Source: an uncultured delta proteobacterium
GTDB taxonomy: Bacteria > Desulfobacterota > Desulfovibrionia > Desulfovibrionales > Desulfovibrionaceae
Length of the DNA: 64,000 nucleotides
Assembly (NCBI GenBank): GCA_900079685.1
Contig: LT599018.1
Span: 1,769,528-1,833,527 of the forward strand
Reading direction: 5' to 3'
The translations under genes and the position numbers were made by a program. This document shows positions 52,679 to 61,843 of the stretch, piece by piece; the stretch's first letter is position 1; every line of letters starts with the position of its first letter. The notes beneath the pieces are model-generated. The model searched no databases and was not told where the DNA came from. It worked only from the letters and a program-made list of their open reading frames with translations.

Positions 52679-53014
52679 CTAGTGGCCGGAATACTCCAGC
52701 ACATGGTTCAAGCCGCGCGTCTGGATATCAAACGCCCCGCCGCGCCACAGGCAGCGCGTCAGGGTCCAGGCTTCCAGATCCAGATAATCCAGCTTGCCTT
52801 CGGCCTCGGGGGGCAGGGCCATCCGCAACGCGTCGAGCGCGTCTTCCAGGGGAAACCAGATTCCCGCCCAGGAGATGCGCACGAGGCCGTCTTCCCGGAA
52901 AAGCCACGGCTCGTCGCACCCCACGGCGCCGCGCGCGGCCCGTTCCAGGGCCTCGCGGCAGGCCTCTTCCACGGGGGAAAAGGCGGCGAACACCTTGACG
53001 AGTTCCCGTGTCAT
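52679..53014 (-). CDS. Small hypothetical protein, last gene of the telA operon
   Basis: 111 residues from the ATG at 53014; the frame continues upstream without coding support because it overlaps the previous gene antiphase. It begins 29 nt after the xpaC-like stop with only a weak ribosome-binding site, so it probably depends on translation from upstream. It is soluble and rich in acidic residues and Trp (VRISWAGIWFPLEDALDAL, LDLEAWTLTRCLWRGGAF). The family is not recognised. A conserved place in the operon would suggest work with the TelA/XpaC-like pair at the membrane; not testable here. Confidence 0.6.
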   Translation of the reverse strand: MTRELVKVFAAFSPVEEACREALERAARGAVGCDEPWLFREDGLVRISWAGIWFPLEDALDALRMALPPEAEGKLDYLDLEAWTLTRCLWRGGAFDIQTRGLNHVLEYSGH

Positions 53015-53042
53015 GCCTGGTACGAGCCTGGACAGACCGGGG

Positions 53043-54131
53043 TCACCGGCCGTCCATTTTGAGGAGCGTATCGATGACGGCAAGATCGGCCGAGAAATCC
53101 GAAACGTCGTTTTCAAGCAGCCGGGCGTGCTCTTTGGCGAAAACCGCGTCCAGCCGGGCGAGCATCTCCTCGCTTCTGGCAAGGGCTTCCATGATTTCCG
53201 GGGTGATGACCTTTTCCCGCGCGAGGCTGATATGCTTGTCCACCACGGCATGCGCGGCCTTGAAGTACCGGTTCAGGAACCGGTGGCCCGGCTCGAGGTC
53301 GCGGGGGTCCGTAGCCATGCTGTCCAGGATGTTGCCGGTGCATGCGGCGATGGATGTGGCGACAGCCTGCGCGCTTTTGGGCAGGCTGTGGATTTTCCCG
53401 CTGAAGTCCGCCAGGGAGGCGCGGTACAGGACGACCCGTTCCGGCTCGGGCGGGCCGGCTTGCCGCAGTTCCTCGGCCCTGGCCGCAAGGGCCTGTTTCC
53501 GGTAAACGGCTTGCGAAAGAATCACTCCGATAACGGCCATGCCCGCGAACGAGCTGGAGAGGAGAAGCAGAGGCGTTTGCCCCAGCAGGGAGATGCCGAC
53601 CGGCAGCAGGAACAGCAGCATGATCCATTCCCCGCCCATGCGGAACCGCTTCTGGAAAAGCCGTTGCAGCCAGGACTGCGCGCCACCCCAAAACAGGGCC
53701 TGCGGGAAGGGAAAACCGAACAGGGCGAGGATGACCGTCTGCGCGACGCCCGTCACCGCCGGGATCAGCCAGGCCGGGCTCGCGGCCATGCCTCTGGCGA
53801 TGATGCAGACCCCGCCGACATACGCGCAGATGCCCGCCAGAAAACTCCCGGCGGAAACCGCCACGGCGGCGGCCCCGGCGAAAATCGCGATGTGCGCGAA
53901 CACGCGCTTGCCCAGGCTTTTCAGTTCCTCCAGGCTCCGCGCGCCCCACCGGGCGGCAAGACCGAGGCCCGGAATCTCATTGTCCGTGGGGGGCGCCATG
54001 GGCGCGCCGCCGTTGAACGTCTCCGGTTTGCCGGGGGTGTTCGGCCGTTCCGTCTTGCCGGAGTTATACGGGCGTTCCGCCTGGCCGGAGCTATGGGGCC
54101 GTTCCGGCTGGCCGGGCTTCATGGCGTCCAC
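53043..54131 (-). CDS. XpaC-like protein (5-bromo-4-chloroindolyl phosphate hydrolysis family)
   Basis: 362 residues. A hydrophilic N-terminal 45 residues carries three imperfect repeats (ERPHSSGQA, ERPYNSGKT, ERPNTPGKP). Four membrane segments follow (about 78-205), then a helical cytoplasmic domain (about 225-360) typical of XpaC. These proteins occur with TelA in many bacteria; they are linked to resistance to toxic anions and cell-envelope stress, with the biochemical role unknown. The start is uncertain: a GTG at 54131 or an ATG at 54122, both without a clear ribosome-binding site and 8-17 nt after telA. Confidence 0.8.
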   Translation of the reverse strand: MDAMKPGQPERPHSSGQAERPYNSGKTERPNTPGKPETFNGGAPMAPPTDNEIPGLGLAARWGARSLEELKSLGKRVFAHIAIFAGAAAVAVSAGSFLAGICAYVGGVCIIARGMAASPAWLIPAVTGVAQTVILALFGFPFPQALFWGGAQSWLQRLFQKRFRMGGEWIMLLFLLPVGISLLGQTPLLLLSSSFAGMAVIGVILSQAVYRKQALAARAEELRQAGPPEPERVVLYRASLADFSGKIHSLPKSAQAVATSIAACTGNILDSMATDPRDLEPGHRFLNRYFKAAHAVVDKHISLAREKVITPEIMEALARSEEMLARLDAVFAKEHARLLENDVSDFSADLAVIDTLLKMDGR

Positions 54132-54139
54132 GGCCGCGC

Positions 54140-55354
54140 CTATGCCCGGCCTTCGGGATTTTCAGGTCCCGCCGGAGCCGGTGACGCGTTTTCGCCTTCC
54201 GGCAGGGCCTGCTGCCCGGAAGCCGCGTCAATGGTTTCCTGGGTTTTCCGGGCGGCCAGGGACGTGAGTTTTTCCTTAAGCTGCAATTCCATCTGGCCGA
54301 GTTCCTTTTCCGCCGCCAGCCGCTTTTCCCGGCCTTCCTGGGCGATGCGCATGGATTCCTCAATGGTGCTGATGAGCTTGGCGTGCACGTCGCGCAAGGT
54401 GTCGATATCCACCACGGAGCGCTCCACTTCGCGGGCGGTCGCCACGCTGGACTGTTCCAGGAGTTCGGCGTTCTTGCGCAGCATGTCGTTTGTGGTATCG
54501 GCCACGCTTTTTTGCAGCAGGGCCGCGTTTTTCTGCCCCTGGAGCGACAGGGCCAGCACCATTTGGCTTTTCCAGATGGGGATGGTCGTCAGGATGCTGG
54601 TCTGGATCTTTTCCGCCAGCGTCTGGTTGTTGCTCTGGATCAGGCGGATCTGCGGCGCGGTCTGCACGGTGATGGTGCGGGACAGCTGCAAATCGTGCAA
54701 CCGGCGCTCGAAGCGGTTGATCTGCTCGGCAAAGTCGCGGACCTTCTGGGCTTCCATGGGATCGTTCGAGGCATCCGCCGCAGCTTTGAGCGCGGGCAGG
54801 TCACCCGCCCGCACCTCTTCCACTTTGCGCTTGCCCGCTTCAATGTAAGCGGAAAGCTCATGATGAAATTTCTCATTGTGTTCATAGAGCTGTTGCAGCA
54901 CGTTCACGTCGCGCAGGAGGCCCACCATCGCCTCCTCAAGCTTGTCGGTGATGACGCTCACCTGCTCGGACAAGGTGTTGAACTTGGCGATGGTCCGTTC
55001 CATGGAGTCGAAAAAGGAGCCGATGACCGGGATGCGCTCAAGGATGCCGCGCTTGCCCCCGGCGATTTCGGCAACGTCTATCCCCTTGACGCGGACCATC
55101 AGGTCCGTAAGGGTCTCCCCGACCTGGCCGGAATCCTTGGCCTGGACGCGGGCCAGGAGGTCGTCCGCGAAGCGGGAGATTTCCTGCATGGTCTGCGCGC
55201 CGTAAGTGACGGTCAGCGAAGGGTCGCCGATATTGATGGATTTTTCTATGGCCGCAACACGGGACGCGTCACCCGCCTGAAGAGCGCCGCCTTCGGGGGG
55301 TTGTTCTTTCACCGCCGGAAGAGCTTCGGCATTTTGGGTCTCGTTGGTTTCCAT
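54140..55354 (-). CDS. TelA-like toxic anion resistance protein
   Basis: 404 residues from the ATG at 55354 (METNETQNAEA). It is almost wholly helical, with the TelA-family core IPVIGSFFDSMERTIAKFNTLSEQVSVITDKLE, then LYEHNEKFHHELSAYIEAGK, the highly conserved TVQTAPQIRLIQSNNQTLAEKIQTSILTTIPIWKSQM, and a C-terminal coiled coil. Members confer resistance to tellurite or other agents when overexpressed; the mechanism is not known. First gene of a three-gene minus-strand operon with the xpaC-like gene and a small unknown. The C-terminal tail is Pro/Gly-rich. Confidence 0.9.
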   Translation of the reverse strand: METNETQNAEALPAVKEQPPEGGALQAGDASRVAAIEKSINIGDPSLTVTYGAQTMQEISRFADDLLARVQAKDSGQVGETLTDLMVRVKGIDVAEIAGGKRGILERIPVIGSFFDSMERTIAKFNTLSEQVSVITDKLEEAMVGLLRDVNVLQQLYEHNEKFHHELSAYIEAGKRKVEEVRAGDLPALKAAADASNDPMEAQKVRDFAEQINRFERRLHDLQLSRTITVQTAPQIRLIQSNNQTLAEKIQTSILTTIPIWKSQMVLALSLQGQKNAALLQKSVADTTNDMLRKNAELLEQSSVATAREVERSVVDIDTLRDVHAKLISTIEESMRIAQEGREKRLAAEKELGQMELQLKEKLTSLAARKTQETIDAASGQQALPEGENASPAPAGPENPEGRA

Positions 55355-56070
55355 GGTATGCTCACTTGTGTTTGGGAAATATCCCGGTTTTATACCAAGC
55401 GGCCGGTAAAGAGGCAAGGATAGTGGCTCATTATGGCATTATACCGCGGCAAACCATACAGCTGTCTCACCAAAGGCCTTGCGGGTTGACAAATCCGGGC
55501 GAAGCGTTTCTACAATGCTCCTTTCACCATGATGCGCGGGCGCATGCCCGCGCCAACCAGCCGAGGCCGTTATGACAGTGCAAACGACTAAAAAATCGAA
55601 ACTTCCCATTATCCTGGGCATTCCCCTGCTCCTTGCCGCCGTTGTTTTCGGGGCGGGCAAATATATGGAATCCACGCAGATCAAGCGGCTTAACGAGGCG
55701 ATCGCCCGCATCCCCGCGTCTTACGCGTTCCGCGTCGGCGCCGTTGACGGCAGCCTGTTCGGCCGCTCGCTGACCTTGCGCAAGGTTGCCTTCACCCTTC
55801 CTTCGGATACGGCGGGCGCCTCCGTCACAATGGAATCCGTCGCTGTCGAGGGCATCTCCTTCGAGGGGCTCTCCGCGCCCGGCATGGCCGCCCTGGCCGA
55901 CTCGGTGACCATTACCGATATGGTCACAACGGGGGGCGACTTTGTCGCCTCCACGGAGCAGTGCACGCTGCAAGGCTTCAAAGCCGATCTGCCGCAACTG
56001 GCGACGGAATGGGAGGCCGTTTTCCGGGAAAACGCCGCCTCTCTCAGCTGGCTGGCCCGGTTCGCCCTAG

Positions 56071-56891
56071 GGCCTGTTAACACTATTTGAGGGCCTCAAC
56101 GATGAGAGCGAAAACGATAAAGGCAAGGAACATGACATCCAGCTTGTCATAGCGAGTCGCTATGCGCCTGAAGCCTTTAAGTCTCCTGAACAACCTCTCA
56201 ACTTCGTTGCGTTTTTTGTATAGCTCTTTGTCATACTCCCACGGCTTCAGCCGATTGGGATTTGGCGGAACCACCGGTTCGTAGCCCAAGGCGCGACTTA
56301 AGCACTGTGTTTCATTGCCTTCATAGGCTCTGTCCATGAGAAGGCTATATCGCTTCGGAGCAGGGCCAAGGCGTTCCAAGAGCCTTCGGCCCTGAGGCGC
56401 ATCCCCGGCATTGCCGGGGGAGAGACTGAATATCAACGCGCATTCGGCTGACGCGGCAACCATATGAATTTTGGTTGTCCATCCGCCCCTGGATTTTCCG
56501 ATGGATTGTGGACCAGTTTTTTTAAGGCCCCTGTTCCGTCGGGGTGAACTTTAACAATAGTGCTGTCGAGAGAGAAGGCTTCTATTTTGATGGAGATCAA
56601 GCGTTCCCGCTGGAGGCGTTCAAAGATTCTGTCAAGTACGCCATTTTTGCTCCATCGACTCATGCGAGTATAAATAGAATGCCAGTTTCCAAACTCTTTC
56701 GGCAGACTTCGCCACTTGCAGCCATTTTCGGCAACATACAAGATGGCATTGATAATTTTAAGGTTGTCCTGGGTAACGTTGCCGCGCTGTCGCGGAAAAC
56801 TATCCGCAATGCGCTCGTATTGTTCTTTGGAAATCTTCATGGGTTAATTGTAACCCGATATAAACATTTTTGCAATTAGTGTTAACAGGCC
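56071..56891 (-). mobile_element. IS5-family (IS427-type) insertion sequence
   Basis: About 821 bp. Perfect 15-bp terminal inverted repeats GGCCTGTTAACACTA (56071-56085 and 56877-56891) are bordered by CTAG on both sides (56067-56070 and 56892-56895), the target duplication. It encodes one transposase on the minus strand in two overlapping frames. The sequence appears complete and without inactivating changes, so it may be mobile. Confidence 0.92.
56083..56840 (-). CDS. IS5-family transposase made by -1 frameshifting
   Basis: The first frame (start 56840, ending 56433) gives a DUF4096-type N-terminal part (NGCKWRSLPKEFGNWHSIYTRMSRW) and the first catalytic Asp (AFSLDSTIVK). The second frame carries LLMDRAYEGNE and RNEVERLFRRLKGFRRIATRYDK with the remaining Asp and Glu. 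A run of seven A on the minus strand (56517-56523) lies where the frames should join: a -1 slip there yields TGPQSIGKSRGGWTTKIHMV, the sequence normally seen in the family. The fused product would have about 252 residues. Confidence 0.88.
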
Positions 56892-57986
56892 CTAGAGGAT
56901 AATACCCCGGCCCCCGCCGAGCGGACAGCGGACAAAAAGCCGTTGTCCCTGGCGTTCAGTGCCGACCGGTATCTCTCCAAAGGCGACCGGTTTGCCTTTT
57001 CAGACCGGGGGACCCAGCTTGAAGTGTTTTTCGGCGCGTCGGAAGCCACGGATTTTTCCTTTGAAAAATTGGGCCCCACGACGTTCAAGGATATCCAGGC
57101 GAAACGCGACGGCAAACTCTTTTTCTCCATGGCGGAATTCGGCCTCGCCGGAACCGCGTCCCCCCTCCCGAAGAGGCTCGACGAAGAGCCGCCCTTGGGG
57201 AAGAACCCGTTTAGCGGGGACTTTGTCCTTGACGGCGGGTATGTGAAGGACATGACCCTGATGATGACCCTCCCGGACGGAACCGCCTCCCCGGTCACCG
57301 CGAAGGAAGCGACACTGGCCGCAAACTTCACGGAAGCCCGGCAGCGGATGTCCATGGCCGTCTCCTCCCTGACCCTCGCGAAAGAATTGCTGCGCGGCAA
57401 CACGGCAGCAACCGCCGGGCTTGTGGATATGGAGGACGTCCTCGCCGTTCTGCCCGCCACCCTTACGGTTGACGGGCAATTCGTGATGGATGTCAAGTCT
57501 TTGGAAAGCAATGAAATTTCCCTGGACCTCACCCCGCTCTCCCTTTCCGTCAAGGATCTGGGGGCTTTCTCCCTTGCCGTGGGCATACAGGGCCGCCCGG
57601 AACTGGACCTGGACAAGGATGCCAAATGCCGGTTCCTGGAAATTTCCGTCACGGATTCAGGCATCTCGGAACCCCTGTTCGCCCTGATCGCCAAACAGCA
57701 GGACAAAACCCCTTCGTTCCTGCGCCGGGAAGCCCGCATGGCCCTCTCCGCCGCGGGGCTCGCCCTGCAAGGCCCCCTTGCGGACCTCGTCGCGCACTGC
57801 CTGGATTTTCTGGAAAAACCGGGCGCTACCTTGACCATAAAGCTGGAACCGGCCCAGCCGACGAGCGCCGAGGAACTCGGCGAAACGATGATACTGGACC
57901 CGGCCAAAGCCGGGCTTTCCTCCTCCGTCTCCCGGCCGGAGCCGGAAAAAAGCAACCCGTAACGGGCAGGGCTGCAAGGGATTTTC

Positions 57987-58652
57987 ATGCGCATACACCG
58001 CACAACCTCGCAGGACGTCTGGAACAGGGTAAAAACAGCCCGCCGCGTGCTCCGCGACCGGCACCACTGTCCGCCGGACCGGGACCCGGCGCGGCACAAG
58101 GTCAGGGTCAGGGCCAAGGCCTATTTCGCCAAGATGCGCGGCATGCCGGGCAAGGGTACCGAAATCTTCCCGGTGGAAATTTTGTGGTCGTTCATCGGCT
58201 CCCTCGCCGGGATGACCGTGCTGGCGCTCGTCAACACGGAGGTGTTCGGCCGCGCGGACAATCTGCTGCTCATGGGCACTTTCGGCGCGTCGGCCATGCT
58301 CCTTTTCGGCGCGCCACAGGTGCCTTTCGCCCAGCCGCGCAACGTTATCGGCGGGCACGTGGTATCCGCCCTGGTGGGCATTACCGTGTACACGCTCTGC
58401 GGCGAAAGCTCGCTCGTCGGCCCGGCGCTCGGCGTGGCCGGGGCCATTGCGGCCATGCACGCCACCGGCACACTCCACCCGCCCGGCGGCGGCACGGCCC
58501 TTATGATGGCGACGGGCGACCAGTCCGTTATTCAGTACGGCTACCTGGCCGTTCTGTTCCCCGTGGCTACGGCCACAATCGTTTTGGTGGCGGTGGCGCT
58601 CATAACCAACAACCTGGCCCGCGACAGGCGGTACCCGGTTTCCTGGTGGTAG
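57987..58652 (+). CDS. HPP-family integral membrane protein
   Basis: 221 residues. A basic cytoplasmic N-terminus of about 65 residues is followed by four membrane segments. The family motif lies in the third to fourth segments: VGPALGVAGAIAAMHATGT followed by LHPPGGGTALM. HPP proteins are membrane proteins without a CBS domain in the short form; a plant homologue moves nitrite, while the bacterial role is not settled. It begins 25 nt after the interrupted gene and was probably cotranscribed with it. The IS may therefore reduce its expression. No terminator is seen before tRNA-Phe. Confidence 0.88.
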   Translation: MRIHRTTSQDVWNRVKTARRVLRDRHHCPPDRDPARHKVRVRAKAYFAKMRGMPGKGTEIFPVEILWSFIGSLAGMTVLALVNTEVFGRADNLLLMGTFGASAMLLFGAPQVPFAQPRNVIGGHVVSALVGITVYTLCGESSLVGPALGVAGAIAAMHATGTLHPPGGGTALMMATGDQSVIQYGYLAVLFPVATATIVLVAVALITNNLARDRRYPVSWW

Positions 58653-58717
58653 ACGGCTAAAATGTAAAAAAGAGCTTGCCATCGTCCCAAACTTTGGGTA
58701 CTTGAACTCTTCGACAC

Positions 58718-58793
58718 GCCGGGGTAGCTCAGTTGGTAGAGCAGCGGACTGAAAATCCGCGTGTGGGCGGTTCAATACCGTCCCCCGGCACCA
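58718..58793 (+). tRNA. tRNA-Phe (anticodon GAA)
   Basis: 76 nt with encoded CCA. Acceptor GCCGGGG/CCCCGGC, D-arm GCTCAGTTGGTAGAGC, anticodon stem GCGGA/TCCGC with loop CTGAAAA, T-arm GGCGG TTCAATA CCGTC. All stems pair. A terminator hairpin follows after 9 nt. Confidence 0.97.
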
Positions 58794-58802
58794 TAAAATA
58801 TC

Positions 58803-58842
58803 AAGAGGCTGAAGACGCTTGCCGCGTGTTCAGCCTCTTTTT
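58803..58842 (+). terminator. Terminator of tRNA-Phe
   Basis: An 11-bp stem AAGAGGCTGAA / TTCAGCCTCTT, then a T-run. Confidence 0.88.
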
Positions 58843-58862
58843 CCGTTTACCGCACGGTACCC

Positions 58863-59366
58863 TCACAACCCGCGCAGCACGTCAAAACCGGGCGGGGCCG
58901 CCTTCTCCCCGGCTTTGATCCTGTTGCGCAACAAGGTCGCGAGGGCCGCGAAATGCTCCTTCTCATAGCCGTGGTCGGCATTGGCCTTTGCCCGGTCCAG
59001 CACGGCGGCGGCTTCTTCCAGCTTGCCTTCGCTCGCCAGGATATTGGCCGTCACCGCATGGCCCATCATACTGCGCGGACTGATCCGCAGGGTTATGGCC
59101 GCTTCCCGCCCGGCTTCGGCCAGGTCCTTTTGCAGCCAGCGGGCATGGCCGCGCAGAGCGTGGACATAGCCCATAAATTCCGCGTCGCCCTCGCCTTTCG
59201 CAAGGGCCGTTTCGCTGGCGGACAAAAAAGCATCCGGTCCCATGCCGCCATCCAGAAACGCGTCCGCCGTGGCGTAAAAATCCTCCGGGGACGCGGCCTG
59301 GGCCGCCACGGCGACCGGGAGCGACAGCAGCAGGGTCAAAAAGCAAAGGCGCAAGAAAGAGAACAT
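58863..59366 (-). CDS. Secreted TPR-like helical protein, unknown function
   Basis: 167 residues with a signal peptide (1-24, ending AAQAAS). The mature part is all-helical with TPR-like pairs: ADAFLDGGMGPDAFLSASETALAKG, MGYVHALRGHARWLQKDLAEAGREA and ANILASEGKLEEAAAVLDRAKANAD. Such repeats make protein-binding scaffolds. Periplasmic by prediction. The family is not named. It lies between tRNA-Phe and another secreted protein gene on the same strand, about 145 bp away, so cotranscription is uncertain. Confidence 0.75.
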   Translation of the reverse strand: MFSFLRLCFLTLLLSLPVAVAAQAASPEDFYATADAFLDGGMGPDAFLSASETALAKGEGDAEFMGYVHALRGHARWLQKDLAEAGREAAITLRISPRSMMGHAVTANILASEGKLEEAAAVLDRAKANADHGYEKEHFAALATLLRNRIKAGEKAAPPGFDVLRGL

Positions 59367-59510
59367 GGCGACGCCTCACAATGGATTGCGCGGGCGCGCC
59401 GGAAGACTCCCTCTTCCCGCAACGCCGTGGTTTGCTGCGGCGTTGCGGGGACGCGCCCGCGCCGATACTCCTCTATAAAAGCCGGTGCATACCGGCGTAT
59501 GCACAGCCGC

Positions 59511-60353
59511 CTAATCCAGATAGGGCCGGTTGGCCGCCAGAAGATACGAAGGATCTTCCTCGCCCTCAACCGGCTCGGCCAGGGTCAGCCGCACCTTGTC
59601 GTTGTCCAGCAACCAAACATGCATGTTGGGCATGGGGTCGTCGGATGCGCCGTAGGCTTTGGTCCAGTCTGCAAGCACCTTTTGGTACACGGCGCCGGAC
59701 GCTTTTTTCTCCGCCGCCGTCTTGGCGGGCAGGCCGATGGTCACGCCCAGGGTGACGCCCTTGTAGTAGGAGACTTCCACCACGGCGTCCACGCCGTCCA
59801 CCGTGCCGTCGTACACGATATTGTAAATCGTCGGGTCCTCGCTCCCGCGTTTGCGCGATTCCTTGAAACCCTTGCCTTTCAGCATGGCATCGGTAACATC
59901 GGTGGGAGAACCATGCACCACCTCCAGCAGATACACGTGCTTCACGGCCGGCGCCGCCGGCGCGGCCGTGAAATAAAGGACTTCCCTGCGGTTCTTGCCG
60001 TCCGCCTGGCCGAGGGACATTTCCTTTTTGCCCTGCATTTTGAGACGCAGAACAGGGCCGCCCGTGATCTGCAGATCGGCACCGGTCGCGGAGGGGCTTT
60101 GCACCGTGAATTCCATCATCCCTTCCTGGCCGCTTCGGCTATCCCGCATGGTCAGGGTGTTCCGGTCCTTGTTGATGACAACGGTATCAAAGGGAACGTC
60201 CTTGCTTCCATCGGCGGCTTTGGCGGTTTTTGCCGCGTCCAGCTTCCAGGTGCCGTGGGCGTCGTCCATGGCGCCGGCAAAAGCGGCCAGAGGCAGGCAG
60301 AGAGTAAAGAACAGCGCGAGGGCGAAACGGGATTTCAAACGGTTCTCGATCAT
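59511..60353 (-). CDS. Secreted hypothetical protein
   Basis: 280 residues with a signal peptide (MIENRLKSRFALALFFTLCLPLAAFAGA). The first half looks beta-rich and lipocalin-like (HGTWKLDAAKTAKAADGSKDVPFDTVVINKDRNTLTMRD), a pattern seen in proteins that bind small molecules. The second half (DAVVEVSYYKGVTLGVTIG, AYGASDDPMPNMHVWLLDNDKVRLTLAE) is mixed. No lipobox Cys and no catalytic motif. GAGAA precedes the ATG. I do not recognise the family. Periplasmic location is predicted. Confidence 0.75.
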   Translation of the reverse strand: MIENRLKSRFALALFFTLCLPLAAFAGAMDDAHGTWKLDAAKTAKAADGSKDVPFDTVVINKDRNTLTMRDSRSGQEGMMEFTVQSPSATGADLQITGGPVLRLKMQGKKEMSLGQADGKNRREVLYFTAAPAAPAVKHVYLLEVVHGSPTDVTDAMLKGKGFKESRKRGSEDPTIYNIVYDGTVDGVDAVVEVSYYKGVTLGVTIGLPAKTAAEKKASGAVYQKVLADWTKAYGASDDPMPNMHVWLLDNDKVRLTLAEPVEGEEDPSYLLAANRPYLD

Positions 60354-60543
60354 ACTTTTCTCCTTACAACAGGCTAAATTTTTTTATTCACTGTTCCGTG
60401 TGCGTCAAAAATATTCCCGGGCCGCCTCACGGCCAGTCCTTTCTGCACGATAGCAGCTTTTTTATTTTTTACCACAACCGCATTGCAGAACACCCCGGTT
60501 CGAACAGGGGGATTCGGACGTTCCCGCCTCCGCCGGGCCACAC

Positions 60544-60583
60544 AAAAAAAGCCGGGAACACCATCGGTGTTCCCGGCTTTTTT
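60544..60583 (-). terminator. Terminator of the PleD-like gene
   Basis: A 13-bp stem AGCCGGGAACACC / GGTGTTCCCGGCT with A-run and T-run flanks. Confidence 0.88.
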
Positions 60584-60601
60584 CCCGTAAAAATCGCGGC
60601 C

Positions 60602-61504
60602 TCAATCGCAAACCCGGTTGCGCCCGGCGCCTTTTGCCTTGTAGAGCGCCTTGTCCGCCGAGGCCACAAGGTCGGCGACACAATCGCCCACGCCGGGAAA
60701 GGCCGTGGAAACCCCGATACTGACGGTTACCGTGGGAAATTTTTCGCCGCTGCCGTCCCGGATATCCATATTGCAGACGTTGGAGCATATTTTCCTGGCT
60801 ATCTCCAAAGCCCCCCGCTTGTCCGTATTGGAAAGAACGACGGCGAACTCCTCGCCCCCGATGCGCGCGACCAGGTCGAACGGCCTGCTGACGGAATTCT
60901 GAAAAATCCGGGAAACCACCACCAGCAGACTGTCGCCCTGCTGGTGCCCGTAGGTGTCGTTGTAGTGCTTGAATTCGTCCACATCGATGATAAGCAGGCT
61001 GATCGGGGTGTGTTCCCTGATGGCGCGGGCCCATTCCAGGTTGATCTGGGCGTCGAAGCTGCGCCGGTTGGGCAGCTCGGTCAGGGGATCTATCATGCAC
61101 AGCCGCTCGATGGTCCGCCGCTGCTGCACGATCTGCCACTGCGTGCGGACGCGCGCCTTGACGATGGAGCCGTGAAAAGGTTTTTTGATGTAATCCACCG
61201 CTCCCAGAAAGAGCCCTTTTTCCTCGTCTTCCACGCTATCAAGCGCCGTAATGAATATTACCGGAATATCGCGTGTTTTTTCGGATGTTTTGAGCTGCTC
61301 CAGGACTTCAAAGCCGTCCATCCTGGGCATGAGAATATCCAGAAGGATCAGATCCGGCTCGACCTCGTGGGCGATTTGCAGGGCCGTTTCCCCGGATTTA
61401 GCCATGTACACGGTAAAGCCGGGGTTAAGAATTTTGCTCAACGTGCTGAGGTTGGGCTTCTCATCGTCGACGATCAGGACACTGGGCCTACTCTGTTCCG
61501 ACAT
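60602..61504 (-). CDS. Response regulator diguanylate cyclase (REC-GGDEF)
   Basis: 300 residues from the ATG at 61504; GGAGG lies just upstream and another ATG adjoins at 61507. Receiver domain (SVLIVDDEKPNLSTL, phospho-Asp in LILLDILMPRMDG) and a full GGDEF domain: DPLTELPNRRSFD, DVDEFKHYNDTYGHQQGD, and the active-site GGEEF in RIGGEEFAVVL. Unlike the degenerate protein at 15627-16826, all residues for making c-di-GMP from two GTP are present. No I-site RxxD is evident directly before the motif. No kinase is adjacent, so its activating input is unknown. Confidence 0.92.
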   Translation of the reverse strand: MSEQSRPSVLIVDDEKPNLSTLSKILNPGFTVYMAKSGETALQIAHEVEPDLILLDILMPRMDGFEVLEQLKTSEKTRDIPVIFITALDSVEDEEKGLFLGAVDYIKKPFHGSIVKARVRTQWQIVQQRRTIERLCMIDPLTELPNRRSFDAQINLEWARAIREHTPISLLIIDVDEFKHYNDTYGHQQGDSLLVVVSRIFQNSVSRPFDLVARIGGEEFAVVLSNTDKRGALEIARKICSNVCNMDIRDGSGEKFPTVTVSIGVSTAFPGVGDCVADLVASADKALYKAKGAGRNRVCD

Positions 61505-61843
61505 CATGCCTCCGCACAGGCTCCATAACGCCAATTCAAACAGACTGGTCTACCATGCAAAAAAACGCAAGGCAGCAGTCTCCCTGAGTTTTTATCGAAA
61601 TGATTGTAACACAATTATATACTGCAATCAATGAGACAATATGGAGGATCTGTAGAAAACACCGTTTCCCGCGCGCGCCTTTTACGGCCCCGGGGCAACG
61701 GCTGCCCGAGGCAAAGGGAAGGAATAGCTGGCAATATTCGCCCTTTTAAGGCAGTGAAAAACGAGCGGGGATACATGCCTGCCGTCCCGGCGGCAAAAAT
61801 TCCTGAATCCGCCGCGCAACGCCCCTTCACAAAAGGATTGCCG

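Larger units (their letters stand above)
55572..57962 (+). pseudogene. Membrane-anchored hypothetical protein interrupted by an IS element
   Basis: Two coding parts, 55572-56070 and 56896-57962, join in one frame if the IS and one CTAG copy are removed (LARFAL then EDNTPAPAERTADKK). The restored protein would have about 521 residues: a basic start, one membrane anchor (IILGIPLLLAAVVFGAG) and a long periplasmic part of repeated beta-rich blocks (GSLFGRSLTLRKVAFTLPSD, DFVLDGGYVKDMTLMMTLPD). That looks like an AsmA/DUF945-type envelope protein, but I am not certain of the family. The reading frame is otherwise intact, so the insertion is recent. The part after the IS could still be translated from an internal start but would lack the anchor. 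Confidence 0.75.
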
